NCBI RefSeq assembly: GCF_001640805.2
Contig: NC_066849.1
Span: 21,577,336-21,641,335 of the forward strand
From: Lates calcarifer
Lineage: Eukaryota > Chordata > Actinopteri > Centropomidae
Length of the DNA: 64,000 bases
Direction of reading: 5' to 3'
This document shows positions 41,226 to 54,055 of the stretch, piece after piece. Under the pieces are notes generated by a model. That model saw only the letters and a list, made by a program, of their open reading frames with translations, ran no database searches and had not been told where the DNA came from. Each line of letters starts with the position of its first letter. Positions within the stretch are counted from its first letter, which is position 1. The position numbers and the translations under genes were made by a program.

Positions 41226-44200
41226 ATAACAAGTAATGTCAAAGGCACCTCTGAAGTGGAAGAATCTTTTTTTTTTAAATCAAGGTCAATATAATATTAG
41301 AATTTGGTAACTCATAGCATTAAACCAATTTGTCATAATATTAGTCAGTCTTATTTTGTTATGCTTCATTGATGTTATTTGATCAAAATGTGTTCTATTG
41401 CTATTCTAAAGGGTGTTTCAAGCATTTTGGTAGCATTTCTATTTCTATCTATACACTGGGGAATTACACTTCCCATAATACAGTTTTATATTATCTTTTT
41501 GTCCCTGTGTGGTAAAGGTCTGTGTCTTATAAATATGTTCCTCTGCAAAAAAGTTTTAAGGCCCTTTAAAATGTATCTTATGTAAACCTGGACAATCTCA
41601 GTGGTGTTTCTCTCAGTGGTGTTTCAGACATATTAGTTATAAGATATTATGTCACTGTTTTCTCAAGCTGTGTAGTACTCCTGTATTCACATGTGCAAGT
41701 GGTTCAATTCCCTATTAATCTGATATTTTACATAGAATTAGCTATATTCAACACTGTATATACTCAATCAACTTTGAGGGATATATGTAAACTAACTCTT
41801 TACCAGCTATTATCACACAAGCAGCTGCTACAGTACCATTATCTTCTCCTTATCTATCCCTCCTTTAACCCATCTTTCCTCCTGTAATCCCTATTTCTAC
41901 TGCATGCATCTGTTTTACTCTCTTTTTTTCCCTATTCTCACCATCAATTCACTCTAATTACACTCCCCTTTATACTACACCATTCCTCATTTCATCCCTA
42001 TCCTGTTGTTCCTTCCTTCCCAAGCCTATCTAATGGGATTTAGAGTGGGCTGTTCTTGTCTTATCCATATTTCAGCAGCACCAACTTGTCCAAGTTATTA
42101 GCAAGCCATTACAGCCTCCTCCTCGAGCAGTTCAACCAGCAGCCTAAGCCTCAAACCTCTTCAACTCTCCATTCTTACCGTCTTCTGTCTCCGTGGATTT
42201 ACCCTACTCTGCTACTCTCTCAATATTATAGCGCTTGCCTTATTTCCATTGCTTTTTGTTCTTTTTTTCTCTTCACACATGAAAGATGAAATAGTAAGCC
42301 CTTGGTGGGAACAAGAGATATCAGTTGATCCAGTCTCATTGCTGAGGCAACATTAGCACATGAGTTCTTTGTGACACACACACACACATGTAATACTAAC
42401 ACACTGTTAGCTTGTAAATGTAAGCAGTTTCACACACAAACACCATGTTACACCTGGAAAACAATGGTACACATCATAGACTGTATACAAACACTATAAA
42501 AGGAGCTACATGTATGTTTTTGCTAATGCTATGAAGCTAGCGTTAGCATAAACAGCTGTTTAATCACCAGTCTGGAGGAAACGTTGTGAGTTCAGCGTCG
42601 GCATCACACTTCAAACCTGATTTCGCATCTGCGGAAGCTCCACCCACCACTCCATGTCAAATTCAAGGAAACGCTGACTTGAAATGAACGTATGCAACAG
42701 CTACGAGAGTTAGCATGTCTAGCATCGGTGAAATAGATACTACGGGCTTGCTAATGCGGCAGATAACACTTAACTAACCAACACTTAGCAGCTAGTTTCC
42801 CCACTAACATTACTTCATGGATAGAGCTGTTTATTTGCTTGAAGTTATCATACCGTCAGAATCTCATACTGGCCTGTGTCTAATTGCTAAATAACTAAGA
42901 GCTGTCTCCAGCAATGGAAAGCAATGGTAATGTTTTGCTTCTAGTTCTGTCATTTCTTATCTTCTACCAAAGTTAGCATGCTAACCAGCTAGCCCCAGTA
43001 GTAGTGCACCGAGATATACGGACATTTAAATGTATGAATGTTGTTGATCAGCAAATGCTAAATAGTACCACCCTTAGTCCCTTTGTCAACTTGCAGTGTC
43101 TTGATGATAAAGGTACTTGTTTTATTTCAGAATCTCTCATTACCATGCAACATAATGGATCCTGCACACACATACATATTCACACAAACTGACATAACCT
43201 GTCACTAATAATAGGCAGTCATGTCTCTCCTGATGAGGATTGGCCCACCCTTCCTGCTGTGTGCCTGATAAAATAAGCCACATCTATCAACTACAATATC
43301 TCCTTCAACAGGGCTGTAAAACTTTATTTAAATGCTAATATCTGTTCGACAGATTAGCAGGCGTACACAGGTGCAATATATTCTCTACTGTTTGACTTGA
43401 CTCATAGCAGTGATATTTCACATAGTGAGGATTTGCTCTGCAGTGGCGGCTCAGTTGTTTGGGACTTCATTCAAATAACATGACTTTTGTTGTGTGGTGA
43501 TCTATTACTGCTTGTGGAAGCATTTCATTTAACCCATCCCGTCTGTGAGGAGGTCAGAGGTCAGGTTCAGGTACAGAATTGCAAGAATTCAGTGTCTCAA
43601 CTGGTTCATAGTCTGTACTCAAATCTATCATCTATATAAATGCACCTTGCATAGTTGCACCATCACCTATTACCTATTATTAAAAACCAAAAGTGCAAGC
43701 CAAGGTTTTTGCCACATTGTTCTGTTTTGTAAATAAATCCAGCATTAAGTGAAGAATAAATGCAGAATCCTTTAGATGAGAAAACATGTATGTGCACATT
43801 AATGATCTCTGTAGATGTGGGTGAATTAGCTGTTAAGCAAGTTTGGTATGACCAATGAGAAATAGTGTTTGATCTTGACTTATGACTAAAATATTCAATT
43901 ATAAGGCAGCATTGTTGTCTTTGAAAGATTGATAAAGTGCACCTCAACTACTTCAAACATAATAAAATCATGATGAAATTAAATAATAATTTCATTTGCC
44001 AGAAACTGCATCATCCTGCATTATCTCACACTTAGCAAGAGATTTGGATTTCTTTAAACCAGTATCCATCAAAGGACCCCAACTGCCTGTGTATCGAAGC
44101 CAAGCACCCCAGGTAAGGATTTGACAGCCAGGCGGACACATGGTGGCCAGAGGAGGAGGGCAGAAGCAAAGAGTGTAAAAGCAGTGGTTCACTGGCAGCT

Positions 44201-45027
44201 TAGCAAGTGCTCCACCGTGTCCTCATTTGATTTTGTTCACTGCTGTTGCTTATACAAATGGCGACTATCCTCCAACTGTTTTAGTGAAGTTATTTCCACT
44301 TATGATTATGTCTTTTCATTGAAGACACAGCCACAAATCTAAGCTGCAAGTGTGGTTCATCACTGCAAACATTGGTGGGTGAAAAAAAACAAAAAAAACT
44401 TGGGCTTAAACATTGGATCTAACACATCTTGACAAAGAAAGGGACTCAAGATATGATGTACAGACTGAAAGTAAAGACTTTAGACTGAAATGTTTAAAAG
44501 ATACATTAAAGCCTCACTTTCTTTCTTTATAGTCCAAGAGCATACAATATTGACGCAGTTGACACCTATCATATATTTATTACTTCATTTCTTTTGAAGT
44601 TGGAAGAATTTTAGATGAGTCCCCTCTGTAGCTGTCTTCAAAGTACAGACCTGTGATGTCCGATCCTTTTGGTATAACACCTTATTTATTCCATTTCTTC
44701 TCTCCATCTCCGGCTCGCACACTCAAGCCCGGATGCACATTGTTTTTCAACTGTCAAATGAAAGATGACTGGGGGAGGTGTAAAGGAACAGCTTATAGTT
44801 TTCATTTCTTCAGTGTATTCTCAGTGCAGTGCTTGTGAACAACAGATATAAGGGAGTTCACATGTGACATTGTTGTTGTTTACATCCCGCCATCACCTGC
44901 TGCTGATGTAGCATGTGGCATCATCAACCACATTTCCTTTTTTTCCACACTTCCAACTTTTTTACCAATTCATCAAGTGCCAGTAAAAACAAAACTTAAA
45001 ATTTATGTTATGCAAACATGAAACATA
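41226..45027. other. non-coding stretch between piggyBac fossil and Tc1-like element
   Basis: Includes a 15-bp tandem duplication of TCTCAGTGGTGTTTC at ~41597-41626 and the GCTAGC-rich probable repeat at 42.48-42.99 kb. The rest is unremarkable. Confidence 0.6.
42480..42990. repeat. probable diverged interspersed repeat rich in GCTAGC/GTTAGCAT words
   Basis: Many GCTAGC, GTTAGCAT and TTAGCATG words occur together with CACCAGTCTGGAGGAAACG, CGCATCTGCGGAAGCTCC and ACTACGGGCTTGCTAATGC. I have a memory of a similar ordered sequence in other fish genomic DNA. No ORF, TIR or poly-A boundary was found. Confidence 0.4.
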
Positions 45028-45266
45028 GATCAGCCACAACATTAAAACCATCTGCCTAATGTGTAGGTCTCCCTCGTGCCGCTGAAACAGCTCTGACCTA
45101 TGGGTGCTTATGGGTGGTGTGCTTAGTCTGCAACAATGTTTAGGTGGGTGGCACATGTCAAAAAAACATCCAGATGAATGCCAAGAACTAAGGTCTCCCA
45201 GAAGAATGTTGCACTGTAATAAGAGGATCAATGTTATTCACTTCACCTGTCTGTGGTTTTAATGTT
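45028..45266 (-). mobile_element. internally deleted Tc1/mariner-like element (MITE-like, 239 bp)
   Basis: The left end GATCAGCCACAACATTAAAA and the right end TGGTTTTAATGTT form inverted repeats (13 bp perfect at the inner part: 45038-45050 against 45254-45266); the outer right arm is degraded. Internal sequence matches, from memory, both ends of a Tc1-like fish transposon with TIRs of the type 'GGTTTTAATGTTATGGCTGATC'. One end carries the 3' end of the transposase region (GTCAGAGCTGTTTCAGCGGC read on -), the other carries AAACATTGTTGCAGACTAAG. The two are fused, so the catalytic core is missing. Known: such deletion derivatives are common and non-autonomous. Confidence 0.75.
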
Positions 45267-47004
45267 TCTAATTCGTGTCAACAAACACACACATCTTCCC
45301 TCTTTCCCTGTCTTCCTCGCTATCTCTCTCCGACTCTTCCCATATGGAGGATTGTATGGCATCATTATCCAGAGGGAGGCAGCCATCCAGTCAGAGAAAT
45401 CAACAATTAGGACGCAATAAAGTGGAAAAGCATATTTCTGTATGCTAATGAGTTTTCCAGCAGCCACAGTAGATGCTGATTAGGCTGCGCTTTCCCCCCA
45501 AATATTACTATTATTATTTACTCCATTTATGTAAAGCCAATTTATTCATCTCGTCATAGCATTTATCAGGGCCACAGTAGTGGGCTAGCGTCTTTGGTTG
45601 GCTCTGAAAAAAGTGACAGATGAGGAAAGAAAGCTAATTTGATTCATGAGTAGATTTAATGGAAGAAACAGTGAAGCGTGAGAGCATCTATAATGTACCC
45701 CCAGCGACTGTTCTCCATACGTTCTCCCCAGCTGTCACAGGCAGTCAGCAGACAGCAGAGACGAGACGATTCTATACTTTTCAAGCTGAAAGAAGCAGCG
45801 GAGATAGATGCTAAAGTAGTGCAGCTTGTGGAGAGAAACCCGACCTCTGCCTGCCTCCAATGCTCATACCGTGATCAAACACATAGATGTAAAGAGCAGG
45901 CTCACAATTACCATCCACTCATCTGCACAGCCTCTCTCTTCCCACTACCTGCTTTCTCTGTGCTGCCTGTCAAAAGCAATTTAAAGCCAAATGTCAATTA
46001 ATGTTCTCTAATTAGTATCTGAAGACACTTTCAGAGAAGAGATATATCAAGGACATCTGTTGGTGAGTAACTTTGATGTTTTGGACCATGTTTTCAGCTT
46101 TTTAAAGCCTGCACGGTGGTGATTATCTTTATTAGATTTTGTGTATTTGTGTAGTTTGTGCATCCCACCAGAATAAAATGACATTAGAAGCCATTTAATA
46201 CAGCTCCCTAGTGCCAACCAACATCCAAGAATAATCTCACATTTTGTCATAATGATGTAATTTGCATTGCAAAGCATCTGTCAGAGGCCTCTGCTGAATC
46301 TGCCAGGGACCTCATCACCTCCACCGTAAGCAAAATCCACCGAGTTCCTGACTAACAAATAACTTACACCAAGTACTGAGGAATTCAGATTCGCCCCTTG
46401 CTATTTTAAGCAGAAACAGAGTATATTTCTTTCTACTTTTTAGACCTTGTCATAAATATATTTGAGTAATATTTTGAATATGTGGAATATTTATCTCACC
46501 AGCCTCAGAAGTGGGCACATCTCTTGCAGGAAAAGTGCAAGGTAAGCAACAGAAATGGAACACTTGTCATTATTTTTAATTAGTCGAAAACGTATTCAAC
46601 TGCGTTTTTGCTTATGCTTCGCAGAACTGTGGCTTGTGAAATGCTGTTTAACTGGAAGCTTATTCATCTGGAGGCTCATTACACTACAGTAATTACACAA
46701 TACTGAGGGCTTTGCTTTTTGTCTGAGGGGATATTGCTTACCATTCATAAAACCACACCCTCAGTGAGATAGCCTTAGACAAACTGAAAGACAAAAGAGC
46801 CAATAAACCCGGAGAAAGAGATCCAATCTAATACCGTAGGAGGAGGGAGTTGTTCTGCTGTTATTGCAGCATGGGTATCTCATCTCTGGGAGTAAGGGGT
46901 GCCTTTGGATCTCACACCATTCAGGAAGACAATGGATCAGAGGTGGGGAAGGATGGGGGGGGATTCCCTCCTCAACCTTCCTCTGTGGATGCTCAGATGT
47001 TGTC

Positions 47005-47105
47005 TACAGGAGAAAATGATGAAGGGGGAAAGGAGGGAATGATAATGAGAAAGGGAGGGAGGTGGGGTAAGAAGAAAAGAGAAAGAAAGAAAGAGAAAAG
47101 TGAGA
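47005..47105. repeat. purine-rich tract
   Basis: GA-rich run (GAGGGAATGA...GAAAGAAAGA) that produces a Lys/Glu/Gly-rich spurious frame. Confidence 0.75.
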
Positions 47106-47985
47106 CAGGGTCGGTCCATTGAGGAGGGCTAGCATGAGATGCTCTATGTGTACATGGCGCTGCTGTGTCTGCATTATTTAAGAGCCCTCATTAACCTGAG
47201 CCTGAAACACACTAAATCAATAGTCAACACAGAGACACAAAGCATTTGAGGGCATTATAACTGCTCCCTGTGCAGACTTCAGGATCACGGTGAGATATAA
47301 TTGCAAAGGGGGGTTAAATTCATTCAGCAGAGCGAAAGCAAACTGCTGTGTCTGGGTCAGAGAGCACCTGTCCCGCATTGATTTGGCCTGAAACCAGACG
47401 TGTTAAATAGAACATTGATCATGGTCTGTGAGTCTGTGTGATGTGGCATGTCCCCTGATCATTGACAGCCCATATAGTGCTTTGTTTATGTTAGGAAAGT
47501 CACCTTATTAAAGAAGTCTTCAGATGTTTTGCCGGTGAGTCACACATGCAGAATGGACAATCAACAACAATAAAACATAAAGGTTGACATTTAAAAAGGT
47601 GTTTATCTCAGGAGGTTTAAGCCAAGTATTTCCCTCTAGGTCAGTTTATTTTACACTGGGTAATATCTAACAGCCTCATTGGTCTTCATTTATGTTTATG
47701 AGATCATGACAAACACGTCACATTTCATTAACTTCATTTACATCTTCCATTTTAGCACAGTAACTAACACCTGCGGCATTACGATCCAGTGAGTACATCA
47801 AGTTTGACAGCAGCAGCACGCTGTGATTCATTTTGATTGAGTCATCCAAACAGATTTATGTAGTGCTATGAAACGAGATGCTAAACTGTCTCTTTGCATA
47901 CTTTGATGTAACAAAATACAGTGACTTGGATAAAATGACAGCAGAGGATCAACTGAACATTATGTTATTCTTTGTCTGTATTTAA

Positions 47986-48092
47986 ATCAAGTCAGGTCAC
48001 TTTTTATTTATATAGCCCAAAATCATAAATTTCCTTCAGATGGCTTTAGAATATGTATAATGTACAACCTCTATCCTTGGACCCTCAATCAG
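47986..48092 (+). repeat. teleost retroposon-tail-like repeat ('TTTATTTATATAGCCCAA')
   Basis: AAGTCAGGTCAC then TTTTTATTTATATAGCCCAA, AATCATAAATTTCCTTCAGA, TGGCTTTAGAA and TCCTTGGACCCTCAATC. This matches a very common percomorph repeat end ('..ATATAGCCCAATATCACAAATTTGCCTCAGAGGGCTTTA..CCTTGGACCCTC'). Usually linked to a non-LTR-type tail; the family is not named. Confidence 0.65.
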
Positions 48093-50016
48093 TCAACTGG
48101 TGGGACTTTTTTAAATGTATCACTCTACTTCAAAGAGAAACTAACACATTCAGACTGGTGAAAGAAAGAAAAAAGAAAGAAGGAAAAGCAGAAAGATGGC
48201 GTGAACAAAGGAAGACTAAAGGACAAGATGGACTGAAGGGCAGGAGGAGATGTTGAAGCCAACAGCACAAAGTGTCGCCTCAAATGGACCGTGAGGGGGT
48301 AACTTCTGGCTCCTGGAGGATTTTCTTCAGGTCATCAAGCATCACATCATGGAGATGCAAATGTAACTATGGTCCCGGCTGTAGCCACAGACCCACCCAG
48401 AGACACAGACTCTGCTCTGCTCTTCCCACATACATGACTCATTCTCAACCTAAAGTCGAGTCTTCATCTGGTTCTCTCCCATTGTCTCCCTCTCTATCAC
48501 TTTATTTCTTTGACTCTTTCACCACTCCCATGACCTTGACTGTACTGACCTAGGCCTTAAAATTTCCAAAGTCAAATGAAACCTGTTTTTAATCTTCATT
48601 AAAACATTATATCCTTGTCAAATTGTTTAAAAATCTGAATATCTCTGACCTGAGATTTTCTGCTTCACTGCATCTGCCTGTTCTCATCTCTCTCACCCCC
48701 ACACCTGTGTAAAAATATCACTGTACCCTGGAAGGATATATCAGGTACACTCTGTGCCTCAGATAAAGCATAATCTCTTCACTGTCCTTTTGCAGGCTCT
48801 GGACCAGCACTGCTTTTGCCCCTGAGACGTTCACATCAGGACATATGGTGGCAGGTATGAGTGTAGTACAGACACAGTTTTGTTCACAGTTTTACAGTTA
48901 AATCCCCAAGCAGAGTGTATGTATGCTATACTCCACACAACACTTAGGCCTATATATATGATTTTTTTTGGAACCACAACCACTGTCAAGCCTGCTAAAC
49001 ACCCATTGGTTGTAATGGCTGTAGAGTCACAAATATAAGATTAATAATAGCAGCAAGATGAAGAAAAATAAGATGAAGGTGGAAATGATGCAAGGAAGAG
49101 GGAAGAGAAGACGAAATGCAGAAAAGGTTGATGAAAGATGAAGTACAAGTACTCCAAGAATATACAACATGATAATGAGTAGCAGTGATATTGTGGAAAA
49201 GGTTAATCAGTGCACAAGAGGCTTTGGAAATAATTTGGCCCGAGGTGAGTCTGATGGTGTCAGGTCTCAGGCCTCACTGATACATTGTGGTCTTCCATTT
49301 TAGAGATGTTACTCCTTGACCACAACTTGACCTCTTTGAAATCCTGTCCCTGTCTTGTCAGCCAGGCCAGGCAGCTCTCATGGAGAGTAAAGCCTGGGGC
49401 ATAGATTACAGACTTTTCATCTGTTGCCAAAGTATAGTACTTGTATGAAAACCATATTGGAACAAGCTGAACTATGTGATTTTTAGTATCAGCAGAGACT
49501 CCCCACCCCAGTTTATGTCACTGATCCTCAAACTGTGTTGTTGCTTACAGCAACATGTTTAAAGGTGTACACAGCAGATAAAAAGAGTCCCCCAAAGAAG
49601 CTGATTGTGTCTAATATGATGAGGTTAGAAGTGCATTTATTTGAGCGGGCGTTTGTTCCATCTTAACAGGCTTGACAAACTCAAATACTCTCTAAGGTGC
49701 AGGTTAAACCTCCCTTGAAAAAAACTGTCAGCTTAATGGCCCCTGCCTTACGCTGATAACTGTGAAGGTGTCTCCTGCTCTTTGGAAGTAGGTGGATAAA
49801 GGTGCTAATGCCTTTGTGTAAAGGCACCGTGAAACACAGCCCAGTGTGTTTTTATTTCTCTCTTTGAAGTGAATTGACATTCAGCTCAGGATTTTCTTTG
49901 AAAGCGCACCCTGCCTCCCAACACCCCTGTTTTTCTTTTGTAAACTTCAGCACATTACATAAAGTTGAAGCAGCCCTCTTGTCCTTGGATGTAACTTATA
50001 GGTTGCCTGCCTTGTG

Positions 50017-50038
50017 TTTTTTTTTTTTTTTTTTTTTT
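50017..50038. repeat. poly-T tract (22 nt)
   Basis: Uninterrupted T run. No flanking retroposon recognised. Confidence 0.9.
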
Positions 50039-53000
50039 GAGTTGCTTCAGAAGTTGACTGAGGAAGCCAGTCATAGAGGGAGAGGAAGATAGAGGAGGAC
50101 ACGCTGGCAGGCCGGATGGTGGGAGCCGAGGAGTCTGTCAAACTCCATTTTTTCTACAAAAATGGAAGTAGATGGGCACAACTCTCAGTATAACCGCAGG
50201 ACATAGAACAGAGTGCAGGGAAGAGGAGGACGTGTGACGGGAATGCCGGAGCACCATGTCACTGCTGATGACAGTCAATTTGTCTGAGAGTCAAGGGGCT
50301 CAGAGAGGTACACTCCACTGCAGGCAGCAGCAGAGCTGATGGTATTAATAAGGGGAGTACTTAGCTGTTCTCTATGGACATACAGTACAACACCATGCAT
50401 GTCCCACCCATTATGTACTAGTAGCCACAGTAGCCATTCACCCATCCATCCATTTGTTGACTGTTCTCACCAGGAAATTGAGAGCTTTTGTGGGTTTTTT
50501 TTAACACCTTAAACAGCCTGTGTTTATTTTTTCTGGTGAGTGACATCAATAGCATATTCTACCTGTCAAATCTTCTGCCTCTCAAATTTGGTTTCATTTA
50601 AACATGCAGACATAAATGAATACAGATATTCCTTTAAATTACTCACTTCCTTTTAAATTGTCACACATATAAAGAACACTGTAGGAATCACCTGACTGCA
50701 ACATTGATGAGAAACTCTGGACTTGGTTTGAGAGACCTCTGGAGTCCCTGGGGACAGCTGATGTGAACTTCATTGCTTCCTTTGTGTTCTTCCTTTGTTA
50801 CATATTGCTGCTGCTTTTCACCTGACATATTTCACATGGAGTTTAGCAAGGAGAGCACATGCACAAACACTCTCAGTATCCTGCAGATGTCCCTTGAATG
50901 GTAATTGGAGCACTCAGAACCAGGTGTTGAGCAACCCTGTTTCATTTACTCTACCACTGCTCTATCTACTGTACATGTTGAATGCAGTTCAACAATGGCA
51001 GGATGCGGCACTATGGTTATATCCTGCATTCAATGCAAATATCCGATCCAGTTCAGAGATTATATTGGATTTTACCACCTTGGGAACACTGCAAATATTC
51101 AAGATGTCTTTTAAAGGCACCAAGAGACCTATAAATGTTTTTATACCACTTGATTACTTTGATGCCCTTTCCTGTCTGCATGGCCACTGTGGCACAGCTT
51201 TATTACAAGATTACAATCAATTGCATCACTTTGATGATTATATTTTCAGGTTCAGTTGGATATGGCTGCTACCTGCATCCTCAAATCCCCTAGAGGAGCA
51301 CCCTTGTCCATTGCTAACTCTAAGATCAAGTTCAAAAGGTGTCTGAGCCTTTAGCATCTGAGCCTCGGGAAACTTGGAATATAAGATGGTGTGTGAAAAT
51401 ATCGAATAACATAAACTCACTTTTTTCTACAAAGAGCCTTTCATATGCGCGTAACTTATTCATTACACATAACTTATATTTGGTTCTGTGCATTTATGGT
51501 GAGCAACATTCACACTATTAAAAAACTTTATTTGGGACATTTGCATATGCAAATACAAACCTTGCATATGTTGCAGTAAATCTCTAGGTTTTTTCAAAGA
51601 ATTCCCCTCAGGAGCAGAAAACTGTGCAGAGAGCATCTGCAATTTAAATACTTTTTTAAAAACTGTTTTTAGTGTAGCTATGTAGATAATGAGTTAATCA
51701 TCACGTACCTGAAGTAAGGAGTGCAAATTGTGATAATTGGTTATAATGAGCTAAACTTATAGGCACTGCAGTGGAGGAAAACCTGGGTTAGTCCTGTCAG
51801 GATCTACAGTTATAACTAGTTTGGCTGTAGAATCTCCTGTAGTGTATTGTGGAAGATTGTTTTCTGGACGCTCATCGTGGGTCACACTGTGAAAATTTGA
51901 TGAACAAATGGTTTCTTTGAATGACTTCTCTCCATGCGGCCTCAGGAGGTGAAAAGATGGACATCAGGCAAATTACCCTGCGTGTAATTACAGAATCCAA
52001 CCAGTAGGGAGCACACTTTTCATACCATCTCAGTGGCACTGTATGTTAAAGGTTTTCATGGTGACAGGTCAAGGAAACATCAACTCTTTTCATACTCTAC
52101 ATTAGCAATAGGAGTGAATGCTTCTGAGGAGGTGAGTGCAACATCCAATGAAATTCACTGTATACATAATCTACACTACACATGACAGACCAAGGACACA
52201 AACAGCAGTGTGTTGATGATAAAAAAATAATCAGTAATGATTACCACCATCTCCTCATCACGCACTGCATTAGGCTACCTAATATCAACGCCAATTATAT
52301 TAATTTTTAAAAAGGTGAGAATTAAAATAATCCACTCTCAGTTAACCAGTGTTAAAAACACTTATCCAAACAACCTTTCCTGAGTGGGAATATTTATGTA
52401 TTTCAATGGTCTTAATTATTCACTTTCAGCCTCAGAAATGGCGACACTAGAAACATCAAGAGAACCATTAAATCATTGAATTATTTAACTGTATTATGAA
52501 TAAATATGAGTGTGAAGATGACTCCTAGGTAATGTGAAAATGTAACTCCCCCTCCCCCACCATTTTTTTTCACTCGCTCTCATTTCCTCACTGGCCTACT
52601 CCCCCCAAGGCGCGTGCGTAATTAGTCCATATTGTATCAGTCTAGTAAAACATATAGCTCACATATATGCAGCCTCACGGGTACATAACCTATCTGTATG
52701 TTTTATAGTAAGCCCTCCCTCGCCTGATTTCTCTCTGCATACATACTATTACTATTAAAACTATTATAATAATCGAAATGCTTATTTGTTGTAATAGCAA
52801 TTATATTTCCACAGGTGTCAGTTTTATTTTTCATAATATATGTCAGTAAACCCATTTAAATGTTTTTGATACATGCTTTCTTCAAAATATCTTCGCAAAA
52901 ACTGTGCTCTTGTGATCTCTAAGGTGAGACTTTTTGGAGACGTGATTCTGGCAACATCCCAAATTTCTGTTTGAAAGATGAGAACAACTTCGAAGGTGGG

Positions 53001-53360
53001 CAGGGCAGGGCAGGTATGAGTGTTTATAGGGAGGGGGAAGTTGCCTCTGCTGTGAATGGGTTTCTCCCCCCAAATCTTAGCTCATGGTGTCCCGCGCCAG
53101 GAGCTCGGCATTGTGGCCCGGTCTACTATCCGCTTGTTCTTGGAAACGGCGTCAGAGAGCAGCTGAGAGAGGCTTAACATTTCAAACGTCTGGCGGTAGG
53201 CTGCAAAGTTTCCACCCTGAAAACACTGTCATGTAGCAGCGGCAGCAGCAGACTGGAGAAGGACACCACACCTCACGGGGTTGGTTCTCTGAATTTGTTT
53301 TCTGTACAGAGAGAGCGTGCTCTTAATGCATCGTTTTAGCTTCTATCTGATGACAACTAA

Positions 53361-53371
53361 TTTATATAAAC
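53361..53371 (+). promoter_or_regulatory. possible TATA box upstream of dmrt2b
   Basis: TTTATATAAAC lies ~330 bp before the dmrt2b ATG. Transcription starting ~30 bp downstream would give a 5' UTR of about 300 nt. This rests on motif and position only. TATA-like strings are common in such AT-rich DNA and no initiator was confirmed. Confidence 0.25.
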
Positions 53372-53692
53372 AAGGAGAATGTGTTGCAGCCTGTGTCTGA
53401 CATGGTGCAGGTGTTGCAGTGCTGGATTTGTTCTATATCTGAGTGTGAAATTCGTGCGTGAAACAACACTATCGTTGTGCTTAATCAACTCTCCTGACTG
53501 TTTAAGAAGAACATCTGACAGAAAATGAATTTATTTTTGCATCAGTTCTACTTTAACACGTAACTACCATAATCACGTTTGGTTTGTTGTATCTTGGGTC
53601 AAACTCTTGTTTCATCTTTTGCGTAAAAGTCTGCTCAACCTTAGCCGCAACTCAGTGAATTACAAGTGGAAATCCTGTGCTGTTAGTCATAG

Positions 53693-54055
53693 ATGTCCTC
53701 TCAGCTGGAAGGAGGCCTGCAGCAGGAGACCACAGCAAAATCTGAAGGACCACAATCTGAAGAAGTTGTTGACGTGACAAGTCCTGACGGATGCGCCGGG
53801 CAGCCCGGCTGCCCCGGGGACGGAGGACAGAATAAAGTGGCCCTGTCCCCAGAGCGCCAGCAGCAGAAATCGCGCAAGATGACCCGGAGTCCCAAATGCG
53901 CCCGCTGTCGGAACCATGGCGTCGTTTCGTGTTTGAAAGGCCACAAACGCTTCTGCCGCTGGCGGGACTGTCGCTGCGCCTGCTGCCTGCTGGTGGTGGA
54001 GCGGCAGCGCGTGATGGCAGCGCAGGTCGCGCTGAGGCGGCAGCAAGCTGCGGAG
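53693..54055 (+). CDS. dmrt2b: dmrt2b coding exon 1 (N-terminus and DM domain)
   Basis: Encodes residues 1-121: a short Q/E/G/P-rich leader (~65 residues) and the whole DM domain with its C-terminal recognition helix ([18 protein letters not shown]). The donor is GAG|GTGAGG after 54055, phase 0. A second phase-0 donor, CAG|GTCAGT after 54076, would add seven residues (VRRAQGQ). The first matches the splice consensus better, while the second keeps a spacer length closer to that of mammalian DMRT2. Exon 1 is GC- and CpG-rich against an AT-rich background. Open - strand frames across this exon are shadows of the high GC content. Confidence 0.9.

Larger units (their letters stand above)
45267..53360. 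other. upstream flank of dmrt2b, no recognisable gene
   Basis: Apart from the 48.0-kb repeat, the purine tract at 47.0 kb and the T22 run, no gene is seen. The longest open frame outside dmrt2b (183 codons, 50795-51346, +) is rich in Leu/Phe/His and has no domain or good splice context. Enhancers of dmrt2b may lie here but cannot be seen in a single sequence. Confidence 0.55.

Noticed and set aside
44962..45231. 89-codon - strand frame overlapping the Tc1-like relic
   Set aside because: Translates across the internally deleted element; not a surviving transposase.
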